This document shows, in pieces, positions 1 through 10,389 of a DNA stretch of 64,000 bases; the stretch's first letter is position 1; every line of letters begins with the position of its first letter. The translations under genes and the position numbers were made by a program. Source of the stretch: Photobacterium iliopiscarium (GTDB taxonomy: Bacteria > Pseudomonadota > Gammaproteobacteria > Enterobacterales > Vibrionaceae); the NCBI RefSeq assembly GCF_003026395.1, contig NZ_PYOO01000014.1:21877-85876 (forward strand), in the 5' to 3' direction. A model generated the notes under the pieces. That model searched no databases. It was not told the origin of the DNA and saw only the letters and a program-made list of their open reading frames with translations.

Positions 1-246
1 ACCTTGTTCTGTAGCTAATTGACTATAAAACACCACTTGAAATAATAGATCGCCAAGTTCTTCTTTAACATCAACCCAATTTTTTTGTTCAATCGCGTCT
101 GCAACTTCATACGCTTCTTCAATGGTATGAGGCACAATTGAATCAAAATCTTGTTTTAAATCCCACGGACACCCAGTGTGAGGGTCGCGTAACTGCGTCA
201 TAATGGTTAAAAGGTGGTTGATATCAACAGTATTCTTGTTGTTCAT
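1..246 (-). CDS. mazG: MazG nucleoside triphosphate pyrophosphohydrolase, 3' part outside window
   Basis: The 82 codons visible are the N-terminal part of MazG, an all-alpha NTP pyrophosphohydrolase that hydrolyses NTPs and dNTPs and in E. coli is linked to lowering ppGpp. Visible family features are the CPWD motif near residue 28, the HTIEEAYEVADAI helix near residue 40 and the EELGDLL motif near residue 60, which carry the acidic metal-binding residues. The start is set by an ATG with GGAGATAAT just upstream. The gene lies directly downstream of relA in the same direction, as in E. coli, separated by a hairpin with a T-run. The rest of the gene lies beyond the window edge. Confidence 0.95.
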   Translation of the reverse strand, partial: MNNKNTVDINHLLTIMTQLRDPHTGCPWDLKQDFDSIVPHTIEEAYEVADAIEQKNWVDVKEELGDLLFQVVFYSQLATEQG

Positions 247-259
247 TATTATCTCCTTA

Positions 260-291
260 AATAAAAAAATAGGTAGCCGAGGCTACCTATT
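260..291 (-). terminator. Hairpin and T-run between relA and mazG
   Basis: An 11-bp inverted repeat (268-278 with 281-291) is followed on the minus strand by a run of seven T. It sits between the relA stop and the mazG ribosome binding site, so it probably limits read-through from relA into mazG. Confidence 0.75.
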
Positions 292-317
292 GCTGTATTC
301 GATATTATCTATCATGA

Positions 318-2555
318 TTAACCATATAAACGCTTAGCTTGTGCAACATCTTTTACTTGTTCAATCCGATTTAACACCCGTCCTAAAACGTCTAAATCTG
401 TTAACTCAAGTTCAAAATCCATGATCGACATTTGTTTTTTATAATCAACCCGACTCTTCATGCCTGCAACTTTAACTTTTTCGTTCATCAAGGTGTTGGT
501 CAATTCTTTAAGTAAACCATTACGCTCTGACGCTGTTACACGAACAGTAATAGTATAATTACCAATAAAACCACCCCCCCAAACCGTATCAATGATCCGT
601 TCAGGCGCATGATGACGCAGTTCTTCCAACTGTTCACAATCATGACGGTGAACAGAAATACCCCGACCTTGAGTAACAAAGCCTTGAATATCATCGCCAG
701 GAATAGGCTGACAACAACGCGCTAAGTGAGTCATTAAATTATCAACCCCCTCAACCACCACTGAATCTCGACGCGGCTTCTTGGTTGTATGGGATGCTTT
801 TTCACTTGCTTCAGATAGCTTATCAAGCAATTGCTGATCTTCTTCTTCCGCTGTTGGTTTATTAATCAACGCATTAATATGATTAATAATTTGGTTTATC
901 CGCAGATCACCACTACCAATTCCGGCATACAACTCTTCTGGCGAATTAACATTAAAGCGTTTACTGGCGTAAGAGTGCGCATCTTTTAGCGTTGCGTGGA
1001 TCTTACTCAGTTCAGCTTCAAGAATTTCTTTACCTGCAATTATATTTTTATCACGATCTTGCTTACGGAACCAAGCATGTACCTTGGCACGAGCACGACT
1101 TGAAGTGACAAAACCTTGATTTGGATTTAACCAATCACGGGAAGGGTTAGGTTCTTTTTGCGTGATAATTTCAACCTGATCCCCCATCTGTAAATGGTAA
1201 GTAAAAGGTACAATTCTACCTTCGACTTTAGCGCCAATACAACGATGCCCCACTTCTGAGTGAATATGATAAGCAAAGTCTAATGGCGTTGCATTTGATG
1301 GCAAATCAACCACGTCACCTTTTGGGGTAAACGCATAAACACGATCATCAAATACTTGGCTACGTAACTCATCGAGCATTTCACCAGAATCTGACATCTC
1401 TTCTTGCCACACCAGTAGCTTGCGTAACCAGTTTATTTTCTCATCATAAGCAGATTGAGCAACGCCAGAAGCCGCCGGACCCTCTTTGTATTTCCAGTGC
1501 GCGGCAACGCCTAATTCAGACTCTTCATGCATTTGCTTGGTACGAATCTGAATTTCAATCGTTTTGCCTTCAGGACCCAACACTACTGTATGAATCGATT
1601 GATAACCATTCGGTTTAGGATTAGCGACATAATCGTCAAACTCTTTGGGTAAATGACGATATTTAGTGTGCACTACCCCTAATGCGGCATAACAATCTTG
1701 CAATTCTTCAGCGACAATACGTACTGCACGTACATCAAACAGTTCATCAAATTCTAAGCTCTTCTTCTGCATTTTGCGCCAAATGCTGTAAATATGCTTA
1801 GGTCGACCTTGTACTTCTGCACGAATATTTGAAACCCGCATTGCGTCAGATAAATCATCGACAAAGTGGGTAATATAACCTTCACGATCAATACGGCGTT
1901 CTGAAAGCTGTTTGGCTATTTGCTTATACACTTCGGGATGCTGATAACGGAAAGCGTAATCTTCAATTTCCCATTTTAATTGCCCAATACCTAATCTATT
2001 GGCTAACGGTGCATAAATATTGGCACATTCTTGTGCTGCTATACGACGCACCGCATCAGGTTCATTTTTCACTTCACGGAGATTACAAATACGCTCAGCT
2101 AACTTGATAACAACACAACGGAAATCATCAACCATCGACAACAGCATTCGACGAATACTATCAACTTGTGCTGATTGAGCCGCTTCTTCTGCCGTCGATT
2201 TAAGTTGGCTAATAGCGCACATTTGTTCAACACCTTCTACCAAATGTAGAATAGTGCCGTTGTAATCTTCTTTTACTTGCTCATGGCTATAACAACCCGC
2301 TTCAACTAATGGATATAGCATTGCCGATATTAATGTATCGGCATCCATGCTTAACATCACCAGAATCTCAACCATTTCGCGGCCGCGCCATAACAGCAAC
2401 GGACCATTATCGTGATCGATAACCAGTTCCTGACAACGTAGATAAGTTCCTTCTAAACGTCCAAACGTTTTTGCATCCAAACGTAAACTTTCGACCCATG
2501 AGGCTAGCTCAAATATCGTGTCTTGTTTTAGATGTGCTCCACGTACTGCGACCAT
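318..2555 (-). CDS. relA: RelA, ribosome-dependent (p)ppGpp synthetase I
   Basis: RelA makes (p)ppGpp from GTP or GDP and ATP when uncharged tRNA enters the ribosome, triggering the stringent response. The protein (745 aa, E. coli 744) shows a degenerate HD hydrolase region without a clear HD pair, a synthetase domain with the EFDD form of the EXDD motif typical of monofunctional RelA, a TGS domain (YAFTPKGDVVDLP), a conserved Cys-His segment (ARCCQPIPGDDI) and a C-terminal ACT domain. The start at 2555 is preferred over an in-frame ATG 10 codons upstream because AGGACAG lies 6-7 nt before it and the protein then begins MVAVRGAH, as in E. coli. rlmD lies upstream on the same strand and mazG downstream. 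Confidence 0.97.
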   Translation of the reverse strand: MVAVRGAHLKQDTIFELASWVESLRLDAKTFGRLEGTYLRCQELVIDHDNGPLLLWRGREMVEILVMLSMDADTLISAMLYPLVEAGCYSHEQVKEDYNGTILHLVEGVEQMCAISQLKSTAEEAAQSAQVDSIRRMLLSMVDDFRCVVIKLAERICNLREVKNEPDAVRRIAAQECANIYAPLANRLGIGQLKWEIEDYAFRYQHPEVYKQIAKQLSERRIDREGYITHFVDDLSDAMRVSNIRAEVQGRPKHIYSIWRKMQKKSLEFDELFDVRAVRIVAEELQDCYAALGVVHTKYRHLPKEFDDYVANPKPNGYQSIHTVVLGPEGKTIEIQIRTKQMHEESELGVAAHWKYKEGPAASGVAQSAYDEKINWLRKLLVWQEEMSDSGEMLDELRSQVFDDRVYAFTPKGDVVDLPSNATPLDFAYHIHSEVGHRCIGAKVEGRIVPFTYHLQMGDQVEIITQKEPNPSRDWLNPNQGFVTSSRARAKVHAWFRKQDRDKNIIAGKEILEAELSKIHATLKDAHSYASKRFNVNSPEELYAGIGSGDLRINQIINHINALINKPTAEEEDQQLLDKLSEASEKASHTTKKPRRDSVVVEGVDNLMTHLARCCQPIPGDDIQGFVTQGRGISVHRHDCEQLEELRHHAPERIIDTVWGGGFIGNYTITVRVTASERNGLLKELTNTLMNEKVKVAGMKSRVDYKKQMSIMDFELELTDLDVLGRVLNRIEQVKDVAQAKRLYG

Positions 2556-2603
2556 GTCTCTGTCCTGTTTTCTATTTAATGGCAATAGCAGTCATTGCTA
2601 TAA

Positions 2604-3944
2604 CTATTTTTTCTGCTTTTTTTGAGCCTTTACAAATAATGCCATAGATTCTAAATGCCCCGTATTTGGGAACATATCTAACATACCAAGGCGTTCTAAC
2701 TGATAGCCTTTTTGTAATAACACTTGGCTATCACGCGCCAATGTTGCGGGATTACATGATACATAAACCACTTTATTCGGTGCTAGCTTAACCACATGAC
2801 CCATCACTCCAGCAGCACCAGTACGTGCTGGATCTAATAAAATTTTATCAAATTGCTCTTGCGCCCACACTAATTTAGTTACGTCTTGCTCTAAATTGGC
2901 TTGATAGAAAGTAGCATTATATTGTGCGTTTGCTTTAGCATTGTCTGTCGCGCGTAAAACCATATCATCAATGCCTTCAACACCAACCACCGCTTTAGCA
3001 TATTTGGCTAATGGCAGGCTAAAGTTACCTAAACCACAGAAGAGATCTAACACTCGATCTTGAGGTTGAACGTCTAACCATTCGATAGCTTGTGCAACCA
3101 TCTTAATGTTGACGTCACGATTAACCTGAATAAAGTCTTTCGGTGAAAACGTCAGTTTAAGACCGTCAATATCATAATAAGGTTGGTCACCAGAGCACTG
3201 AATAAGTTCATCGGTTTCTGGCGCTAAAAACAACATCACATTATGTTTAGCAGCAAATGCTTGAATAAGTGCACTGTCGTCAGCATTAAAAGGCGCTAAA
3301 TGACGAATCAAAACTACACAGCCGTTATCTGCATAGGTCAATTCAAGATGCCCAATAAAACGACGTCCTTTTAAACTGTTTAATAACTCGCGTAATGGCG
3401 CTAATAAATCATTTAATGGTTGGGCTAATACTGGGCACTCGTTAACATTAACGATGTCATTACTTTGTTTTTTACGGAAACCAAATTGTAACTGACCGTT
3501 ATTTTCAACACGCACTGCAAAGCGAGCACAACGACGGTAATGCAATGATTCACTGATGATCGGCGGTTGTTGAATACAATCGGCTTGATCAACAACAGCA
3601 AATTTTTCCATCAATTCACCCAGTGCTTGTTGTTTAGATGCCACTTGAGCTTGATGCGATAAATGCTGTAAATTACAACCACCACACTGGTCATAGATCG
3701 CACAATGAGGTTTAATACGGGCACTGCTGTCTGAAAGGCGTTTAATCACTTTTGCACGAGCATAATTTTTTTTATCTTCCGTTAACTGCACAACCGCAGT
3801 TTCAGTAGGAAGTAAGCCATCAACAAAGACAGATTTACCCTGTAGATGACCAATACCAGCACCGAGGTGATCTAAGCGGCTAATCGTAATTTCTTTATGT
3901 TTGGTGTCAGTTGTACGTTTTTGAGGCTTAAAAAAGCGTGCCAT
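2604..3944 (-). CDS. rlmD: 23S rRNA (uracil-1939-C5) methyltransferase RlmD
   Basis: RlmD (RumA) places the m5U1939 methyl group on 23S rRNA using SAM. The 446-residue protein has an N-terminal TRAM domain, a cysteine cluster (C-x5-C-x2-C around residues 82-91, with a fourth Cys further on) that binds a 4Fe-4S cluster, and a Rossmann methyltransferase domain with DLFCGLGNFSLP. The C-terminal VSCNPATLARD carries the catalytic Cys. The stop lies 48 bp from the relA start on the same strand, so the two may be co-transcribed. barA is divergent upstream. Confidence 0.96.
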   Translation of the reverse strand: MARFFKPQKRTTDTKHKEITISRLDHLGAGIGHLQGKSVFVDGLLPTETAVVQLTEDKKNYARAKVIKRLSDSSARIKPHCAIYDQCGGCNLQHLSHQAQVASKQQALGELMEKFAVVDQADCIQQPPIISESLHYRRCARFAVRVENNGQLQFGFRKKQSNDIVNVNECPVLAQPLNDLLAPLRELLNSLKGRRFIGHLELTYADNGCVVLIRHLAPFNADDSALIQAFAAKHNVMLFLAPETDELIQCSGDQPYYDIDGLKLTFSPKDFIQVNRDVNIKMVAQAIEWLDVQPQDRVLDLFCGLGNFSLPLAKYAKAVVGVEGIDDMVLRATDNAKANAQYNATFYQANLEQDVTKLVWAQEQFDKILLDPARTGAAGVMGHVVKLAPNKVVYVSCNPATLARDSQVLLQKGYQLERLGMLDMFPNTGHLESMALFVKAQKKQKK

Positions 3945-4064
3945 AGTGTTTTGCTCACTGTTCAGACATTGAGTATTTGTTGCATAACCCTAGTTTATTT
4001 AAACTAGGAATATAGATGGGTGCTAATTCTCCCACAGAATCGCTTGCTTGTAATTAAGAGAACC

Positions 4065-6851
4065 ATGACCAAATATGGACTTCGTGCCAGGGTCTTTACC
4101 CTGACATTAGCACCAACACTGATAATCGGCCTGTTATTGAGCGCTTTTTTTACAATGAGTCGCTATCAAGATCTCGAACATCAATTAATTTCGACAGGCA
4201 CCAGCATCATTGAGCCGTTAGCGATTTCGGCTGAATACGGTATGACCGAAAAAAATCGGGAGGCTATTCGACGCCTGATCGGTTACACCCACCGTAAACA
4301 TTCCGATATTATTCGAAGCATTGCTGTTTTTACGGATCACAATAAAATTTTTGCGACCTCTAACTTTCACCGTAATTTTGCTTCTTTTATGTATCCAGAC
4401 GACAAGCCCATTCCACGCTTACTTGATACTCAGCTCAATGATAATACCCTTATTTTACGCACCCCTATTTTAACTGAAGGCCAATTTGGTTCGAACACCA
4501 GTGCCAGCTCATTAGGAAAACCATTGGGGTATATTGCAATAGAACTCGATCTTAGTTCATTACGATTACAACAATACCAAGAAGTGTTTACCGCTCTAAT
4601 GGTATTACTGCTTGGCCTTAGCCTATCGTCATTGTTTGCTTATCGATTAATGCAAGATGTCACTCGGCCTATTTCACATATGATCAGTGTTGTTGATAGA
4701 ATTCGACGAGGTCATCTGGATGTTCGAATCGAAGGCCAATTATTAGGCGAACTTGATACCCTTAAAAACGGTATTAATGCGATGGCGATTTCACTGTCTG
4801 AATATCATATTGAAATGCAGCAAAGTATTGATCAGGCCACTTCTGATTTACGTGAAACATTAGAACAACTTGAAATTCAAAACGTTGAGTTAGACATAGC
4901 CAAAAAACGGGCTCAAGAGGCCGCGCGAGTTAAATCTGAATTCTTAGCCAACATGTCACACGAATTACGTACCCCACTCAATGGTGTGATTGGCTTTACT
5001 CGTCAAATGCTCAAAACCAAGCTCAATACCAACCAGCAAGATTATCTACTGACAATTGAAAATTCAGCCAATAACCTACTGACGATCATCAACGACATTT
5101 TGGACTTCTCAAAACTAGAAGCAGGTAAATTATTACTGGAAAATATTCCGTTTGATTTCACCGATGCCCTTGATGATGTGATGCGGCTACTTGCCCCAAG
5201 TGCGCATGAAAAAGGTTTAGAATTAACCCTCAAAATTGATACCCGTATACCGCCAGGCTTAATTGGTGATCCACTGCGTATACAACAAGTGGTGACTAAC
5301 TTAATCGGTAATGCGGTTAAGTTTACCGAAACTGGCAATATTGATGTCTCTATAGAACTCAAATCTGAGCATGACAATAATATTGAATTGCAATTTATGG
5401 TGCGCGATACCGGTATCGGTATTTCAGAGCGTCAACAAGCACAATTATTCCAAGCCTTTAGCCAAGCCGATGCCAGTATCTCACGTCGTTATGGTGGTAC
5501 CGGACTAGGACTTGTGATCACTCAGAAACTGGTCAGCCAAATGGGAGGACAGGTCAGTCTAAGCAGTCGCCTCCATCAAGGTTCAACCTTCTGGTTCAGT
5601 ATTCGCATGCATAAAACGGATCTACCTGTATCACAACTGATAGATACCTCATCATTAATGGGCAAGAAATTACTGTTAATTGAACCTAATATGCAAGCCG
5701 CTTCGGTGGTGCAGCAACGGTTAATTAATGCGGGGGTACATGTCACTTACCGCTCAACGATGCCTGATGATATCGAACACCATGATTTTGCTTTACTGTG
5801 TTTATCGCCGTGTGAACAACCACCGACAGCAGTACTGTTTAACCATGTCTTTAAAGCGGAACAAATTGCCGATAAAGTTCTGGTTTGCTTACCAACAACT
5901 GAACTAGCATTGTCTGAAAAACTGACCAATACCGGGGTTGAAATCTGTCTTGGTAAGCCGATTGCATCACGTAAATTATTTGAAGCGTTGTGTGATAATA
6001 ATGATGACAATAATGAACCAGAGCTGCCTGCATTAACGGCACCAGCAGAACCCGTTCAAGCGCTAACAGTAATGGCTGTTGATGATAATCCGGCCAACTT
6101 AAAGTTAATTTCCGCCCTATTAGGCGAGCGCGTTGAAACAGTGATCACCGCCACTGGTGGTAAAAAAGCCGTCGAATATGCCCACCAAAAAGCCTTTGAT
6201 CTGATCTTTATGGACATTCAAATGCCAGAAATGGATGGGGTTACTGCCTGCCAAGAAATACACAAAACGAATCTTAATCATAATACGCCAATTATTGCCG
6301 TTACCGCCCATGCAATGGCTGGCGAACGCGAGCGATTAATCAATGCAGGAATGGATGATTACCTCACCAAACCCATTGAAGAGCATATTCTGCAACAAAT
6401 ATTAGCAAAGTGGATCACGCCAACTGATCATCATGGTGGCGGATATATTCCAGCACAATACACAACAATCAACATTGTTGAACCACAGCAAGATCCATCA
6501 ACAACCATTGATAATAGTATTAATTTTGATTGGTCATTAGCACTTAAACAAGCGGCAGGTAAAGAAGATTTAGCCCGTGATATGCTACAAATGTTATTAG
6601 ATTACATGCCTGAAGTAGAACTGCTAGTCAATGAAGCGCTGGATGGAAAACAAGTCGAGTTGTGGCCGTCAATTCACAAACTTCATGGTAGCTGTGCTTA
6701 TAGCGGTGTTCCACGTCTAAAATACCTTTGCCATACCATTGAAACCGAATTAAAAGCCGATGCGGTAATGGCCGATATTGAACCAGAGTTATTAGAACTT
6801 ATCGATGAAATGGATCATGTTGTTAAAGCCTCAAAACAATATCGACGTTAA
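4065..6851 (+). CDS. barA: BarA/VarS hybrid sensor histidine kinase
   Basis: This is the tripartite sensor kinase of the BarA-UvrY (VarS-VarA) system that drives CsrB-type small RNAs and so carbon storage and virulence regulation. The 928-residue protein has a membrane segment near residues 9-29, a periplasmic region, a second segment near 180-200, HAMP, HisKA with phospho-acceptor His299 in SHELRTP, HATPase_c, a pseudo-receiver segment, a receiver with Asp717 in FMDIQMPEMDG, and an Hpt domain with His874 in HKLHGSC. The ATG at 4065 (MTKYGLRARV) matches E. coli MTNYSLRARM. A longer GTG start at 4020 is unlikely. The cognate uvrY/varA is not in the window. Confidence 0.97.
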   Translation: MTKYGLRARVFTLTLAPTLIIGLLLSAFFTMSRYQDLEHQLISTGTSIIEPLAISAEYGMTEKNREAIRRLIGYTHRKHSDIIRSIAVFTDHNKIFATSNFHRNFASFMYPDDKPIPRLLDTQLNDNTLILRTPILTEGQFGSNTSASSLGKPLGYIAIELDLSSLRLQQYQEVFTALMVLLLGLSLSSLFAYRLMQDVTRPISHMISVVDRIRRGHLDVRIEGQLLGELDTLKNGINAMAISLSEYHIEMQQSIDQATSDLRETLEQLEIQNVELDIAKKRAQEAARVKSEFLANMSHELRTPLNGVIGFTRQMLKTKLNTNQQDYLLTIENSANNLLTIINDILDFSKLEAGKLLLENIPFDFTDALDDVMRLLAPSAHEKGLELTLKIDTRIPPGLIGDPLRIQQVVTNLIGNAVKFTETGNIDVSIELKSEHDNNIELQFMVRDTGIGISERQQAQLFQAFSQADASISRRYGGTGLGLVITQKLVSQMGGQVSLSSRLHQGSTFWFSIRMHKTDLPVSQLIDTSSLMGKKLLLIEPNMQAASVVQQRLINAGVHVTYRSTMPDDIEHHDFALLCLSPCEQPPTAVLFNHVFKAEQIADKVLVCLPTTELALSEKLTNTGVEICLGKPIASRKLFEALCDNNDDNNEPELPALTAPAEPVQALTVMAVDDNPANLKLISALLGERVETVITATGGKKAVEYAHQKAFDLIFMDIQMPEMDGVTACQEIHKTNLNHNTPIIAVTAHAMAGERERLINAGMDDYLTKPIEEHILQQILAKWITPTDHHGGGYIPAQYTTINIVEPQQDPSTTIDNSINFDWSLALKQAAGKEDLARDMLQMLLDYMPEVELLVNEALDGKQVELWPSIHKLHGSCAYSGVPRLKYLCHTIETELKADAVMADIEPELLELIDEMDHVVKASKQYRR

Positions 6852-6898
6852 TGCTAAGTGTATTTAATCGTATGATATTGCCATAAAACAATGGTCAC

Positions 6899-6933
6899 AA
6901 AAAAGCGCCAGCTGATAAGGCTCGCGCTTTTTT
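6899..6933. terminator. Bidirectional terminator between barA and acpS
   Basis: The convergent genes barA and acpS are separated by a hairpin with GCGC at 6905-6908 pairing to 6924-6927. It is flanked by an A-run on the left and a T-run on the right, so it can act on both strands. Confidence 0.85.
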
Positions 6934-6970
6934 ATCATCCCATCATCACGATAAGATTAATGTTTAATAT

Positions 6971-7351
6971 TTAATGTTCAATGATCACAGTTGCGACTGC
7001 ATAACGACGTTCATCGGCAATAGTCAGGTGCACGTGTTGGCCGCCCATTGCGGTCAATAATACCAATGCTTGCCCAGTAAAAGTCAGTAACGGCTTACCA
7101 CGCTCATCATTGGTAACGCTAAAATCTTGAAAAGACACCCCGCAAGCAATCCCTGTTCCTAACGCTTTTGAGGCGGCTTCTTTAACCGCAAACCGTTTGG
7201 CAACAAACCGAGCGCGTAACTTTAGCCGATAGTATTGTTCAAGTTCAGAGGCTGATAACACTCGCTCGGCAAAGCCATCTCCCGTTCGAGTGAGTACCTT
7301 TTCAATCCGCTCAATTTCAACGATATCAGTCCCTAAACCTAAAATAGCCAT
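6971..7351 (-). CDS. acpS: Holo-[acyl-carrier-protein] synthase AcpS
   Basis: AcpS transfers 4'-phosphopantetheine from CoA to apo-ACP, activating it for fatty acid synthesis. The 126-residue length is the family norm. Visible motifs are [12 protein letters not shown] at the N-terminus, where the Asp binds magnesium, and [14 protein letters not shown] near residue 55. It is the last gene of the lepA-lepB-rnc-era-recO-pdxJ-acpS block and overlaps the pdxJ stop by one base (TAATG), which suggests translational coupling. Confidence 0.97.
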   Translation of the reverse strand: MAILGLGTDIVEIERIEKVLTRTGDGFAERVLSASELEQYYRLKLRARFVAKRFAVKEAASKALGTGIACGVSFQDFSVTNDERGKPLLTFTGQALVLLTAMGGQHVHLTIADERRYAVATVIIEH

Positions 7352-8082
7352 TAGCGACGCGCTTCCTGCATCAATAAACGCATATCAGTGACTGCTTTTT
7401 CAAGGCCATCAAACATCGCCCGTCCCATAATGGAATGGCCGATATTAAGCTCATATAGCTCAGGTAATGCGGCAATAGCTTTAACGTTATGGTAGGTTAA
7501 ACCGTGTCCAGCATTAACGTTAATCCCCAGACTTGCAGCATAGGTTGCTGCCACTGCTATTTTTTCAAGTTCTGCTGCTTGGATTTCTTCCGTTGCCGCA
7601 TCAGCATAATGACCCGTATGCAATTCAATAAATGGTGCACCCGTTGCAAGTGCGGCATCAATCTGGCGCTTATCGGCATCAATAAACAGTGACACTTTAA
7701 TTCCAGCCGCCGCTAATTTCGTCGTAGCAGCAGTGATTTTCTCACATTGCCCTGCCACATCTAAGCCGCCTTCAGTGGTTAACTCTTCACGCTTTTCAGG
7801 CACTAAGCACACATATTCTGGTTGTGTCTCTAACGCAATCGCCACCATTTCATCAGTGACTGCCATTTCTAAGTTCATCCGTGTTTGCAATGTTTCTCGT
7901 AAAATTCGAACATCACGATCTTTAATATGGCGACGATCTTCACGCAAATGTACGGTAATACCATCAGCACCAGCACGCTCTGCCACTTCTGCGGCATGCA
8001 CTGGATCGGGGTAACGCGTACCACGGGCATTACGTAACGTTGCAATATGATCGATATTAATACCCAGTAGAATGTTGTTCAT
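7351..8082 (-). CDS. pdxJ: Pyridoxine 5'-phosphate synthase PdxJ
   Basis: PdxJ condenses 3-amino-2-oxopropyl phosphate with 1-deoxyxylulose 5-phosphate to make pyridoxine 5'-phosphate in the DXP-dependent vitamin B6 pathway. The 243-residue TIM barrel shows the family signatures [17 protein letters not shown] at the N-terminus, [16 protein letters not shown], and HTGHYADA and [10 protein letters not shown] further on. Its ATG overlaps the recO stop in an ATGA arrangement and its stop overlaps acpS, so it sits in a tightly packed operon. Confidence 0.97.
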   Translation of the reverse strand: MNNILLGINIDHIATLRNARGTRYPDPVHAAEVAERAGADGITVHLREDRRHIKDRDVRILRETLQTRMNLEMAVTDEMVAIALETQPEYVCLVPEKREELTTEGGLDVAGQCEKITAATTKLAAAGIKVSLFIDADKRQIDAALATGAPFIELHTGHYADAATEEIQAAELEKIAVAATYAASLGINVNAGHGLTYHNVKAIAALPELYELNIGHSIMGRAMFDGLEKAVTDMRLLMQEARR

Positions 8083-8789
8083 TTTCTGATACTCCTTGTT
8101 CGAGGGAGAAACAATTCCCGACTTTTTAATGGCTTTGAGCCAAGATACGGCTTTAAGGCCATCCTTGTAAAGCGTTTCGCCGCACGAAGTTGTTCAGGAG
8201 TTTCAAAGCATCTCGCTGCAATCGCTTTTAATTCATCACCTCGAAAAGTCAGTTGGGTTATTTTCATTGAGGCAATAAAACCACGCTGTTCGCGATAGTT
8301 ATAGGTCATGCGATCATCCACCGCTAATCCACTGCCTGCGCAATGCAAAAAATCGATACCGTAACCAAGATGATGTAATAAGGCGAGTTCAAAACGACGC
8401 AATGCTGGCTCTGGATTATCCGCTTGTGCAAGCTCTCGTAACACATTCAAATAATCAAGAAACAACACCGGATAAGGGGTGTGATTTTCTAATACTCGCG
8501 CAAGGACTTCATTAACGTACATCGCGGAATATAAAATATAACTGCGCAGTGGCAAGCCGATACTGATAGGTTCAGCATGGGTGAGAACAGGCATACTCCC
8601 TTTACCACTCCACTTCATAAACAATGGCGTGAAAGGTTGTAATGTGCCTTTAAGATTAGAACGCTTACGACGCGCCCCTTTTGCTAATAGGGTAAGACGG
8701 CCATAATCCTCGCTAAACACATCGAGGATCAGGCTCGTCTCACTATAATGACGATAATGAAGGACAAAACAACGCTGTAAGCCCTCCAT
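8079..8789 (-). CDS. recO: DNA repair protein RecO
   Basis: RecO works with RecR and RecF to load RecA on SSB-coated gaps and to anneal strands in recombinational repair. The 236-residue protein has the N-terminal OB-fold ([21 protein letters not shown]) and a helical C-terminal domain. The zinc-binding cysteines found in some bacteria are absent, as in E. coli. It starts 8 bp after the era stop and overlaps pdxJ by 4 bp. Confidence 0.95.
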   Translation of the reverse strand: MEGLQRCFVLHYRHYSETSLILDVFSEDYGRLTLLAKGARRKRSNLKGTLQPFTPLFMKWSGKGSMPVLTHAEPISIGLPLRSYILYSAMYVNEVLARVLENHTPYPVLFLDYLNVLRELAQADNPEPALRRFELALLHHLGYGIDFLHCAGSGLAVDDRMTYNYREQRGFIASMKITQLTFRGDELKAIAARCFETPEQLRAAKRFTRMALKPYLGSKPLKSRELFLPRTRSIRK

Positions 8790-8797
8790 TATTTTCC

Positions 8798-9703
8798 TTA
8801 TAGATCGTCAATGTAACCTAAGCTGCGCAATGCACGTTCGTCATCTGCCCAACCTGATTTCACTTTAACCCAAAGTTCTAGATACACTTTACGTTCAAAT
8901 AATTTTTCCATATCTAAACGGGCTTCACGGCCAATCACTTTGATCTTATCGCCGCCTTTACCGATCACCATTTTCTTCTGGCCATTACGCTCAACCAGAA
9001 TCAAACCATTGATATCAAAACCATTAGTTTGAGGATTGAAATCAAAACGCTCAATTTCAACCGTAACAGAATAAGGTAATTCTTCACCCGTAAAGCGCAT
9101 TAGTTTTTCACGAATAATTTCTGACGCCATAAAGCGTTGAGAACGATCCGTTACATACTCTTCAGGGAAATAGTAAACACTTTCAGGTAAATGTTGACGT
9201 ACAATTTTTTCAACCGTGTCTATATTGGTCCCTTTCTTTGCCGAAATAGGCACAACATCAACAAACGGCATTTTTTCAGCTAATGCCTCAAGATGAGGAA
9301 ATAGCTCGTGTTTTTCTTTAATATTGTCGACTTTGTTGATCAATAGTACTGTCGGTAGCCCATTTTTTATAAGCTTATTCAGTACCATCTCATCATCGGC
9401 AGTCCACATCGTGCCATCAACAAGAAATAACACCAATTCAACATCGGTTAATGAACTGCTAGCAGCACGGTTCATTAAGCGGTTAATTACGCGCTTTTCT
9501 TCAATGTGCAAACCTGGAGTATCAATATAAACAGCTTGATATCCATCACGAGTGTCAACACCCATGATACGGTGACGTGTCGTTTGCGGTTTACGTGAAG
9601 TGATAGACAGTTTTTGTCCCACTAAACGGTTAAGCAAGGTTGATTTTCCGACGTTCGGTCGACCAACGATGGCAATAAAGCCACAATGTTGTTTATCTGT
9701 CAT
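8798..9703 (-). CDS. era: GTPase Era, 16S rRNA maturation factor
   Basis: Era is an essential GTPase that binds the 3' end of 16S rRNA and helps 30S assembly. In its 301 residues the G-domain motifs are clear: G1 [10 protein letters not shown]3 DTPGLH and G4 NKVD. A C-terminal KH domain carries [13 protein letters not shown]. Its start overlaps the rnc stop (ATGA), and rnc-era coupling is conserved in proteobacteria, consistent with a joint role in rRNA processing. Confidence 0.98.
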   Translation of the reverse strand: MTDKQHCGFIAIVGRPNVGKSTLLNRLVGQKLSITSRKPQTTRHRIMGVDTRDGYQAVYIDTPGLHIEEKRVINRLMNRAASSSLTDVELVLFLVDGTMWTADDEMVLNKLIKNGLPTVLLINKVDNIKEKHELFPHLEALAEKMPFVDVVPISAKKGTNIDTVEKIVRQHLPESVYYFPEEYVTDRSQRFMASEIIREKLMRFTGEELPYSVTVEIERFDFNPQTNGFDINGLILVERNGQKKMVIGKGGDKIKVIGREARLDMEKLFERKVYLELWVKVKSGWADDERALRSLGYIDDL

Positions 9704-10374
9704 GATTCCAACTGATTAAGTGCAATTTCTGCTGCTGCCTGCTCTGCCTTGCGCCGGCTGCCGCCTTTACCGATTACAGGTTCATCCAAACCTGTGACAT
9801 CACACTGTACAGTGAACTCTTGGTTATGAGCTTCACCTTGTACCTTAGTTACAGTATATGCAGGTAATGGTAAACGGCGACCCTGAAGGCATTCTTGCAG
9901 GCGTGTTTTTGGATCTTTTTGGTTGATGCCAGGTTCAATTGTATCAAGACGTGATTTATACCAAGCCAATACGACTTGACGCACTGTCTCAACATCACTA
10001 TCTAGATAAACCGCGCCAATGATTGCTTCAACACAGTCAGCCAGAATAGAATCACGACGGAAACCGCCACTTTTCAATTCACCTGGACCTAATAGTAAGT
10101 AGTCGCCTAGTTCGAACTCACGTCCTAACTCTGCCAATGTCTTACCACGGACTAGTGTTGCACGCATTCGGCTCATATCACCTTCATCCACAAAAGGAAA
10201 ACGGTGATATAAGTCATCAGCAACAACAAAACTTAAAATAGAATCGCCTAAAAATTCTAGGCGCTCATTGTGGGTGCCATTAGCACTGCGGTGTGTCAGT
10301 GCTAATGTCATCAACTCAGAGCTATTAAATTGGTAGCCTAGCTTACGCTGCAGCCTATTCGCTGGAGTTGTCAT
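9700..10374 (-). CDS. rnc: Ribonuclease III
   Basis: RNase III cleaves double-stranded RNA, including the rRNA precursor and many mRNAs. The 224-residue protein has the catalytic signature [12 protein letters not shown] near residues 36-47, where Glu and Asp bind magnesium, and a C-terminal double-stranded RNA-binding domain ending in [18 protein letters not shown]. It lies between lepB (15 bp upstream) and era (4-bp overlap). Confidence 0.98.
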   Translation of the reverse strand: MTTPANRLQRKLGYQFNSSELMTLALTHRSANGTHNERLEFLGDSILSFVVADDLYHRFPFVDEGDMSRMRATLVRGKTLAELGREFELGDYLLLGPGELKSGGFRRDSILADCVEAIIGAVYLDSDVETVRQVVLAWYKSRLDTIEPGINQKDPKTRLQECLQGRRLPLPAYTVTKVQGEAHNQEFTVQCDVTGLDEPVIGKGGSRRKAEQAAAEIALNQLES

Positions 10375-10389
10375 TTTCTCTCGATTATT

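Noticed and set aside
2575..2603. Terminator between rlmD and relA
   Set aside because: Only a 5-bp imperfect stem can form and no T-run follows on the minus strand.
5042..5377. 111-codon ORF antisense to barA
   Set aside because: It lies wholly inside the conserved HisKA/HATPase coding region and has no ribosome site or recognisable product.
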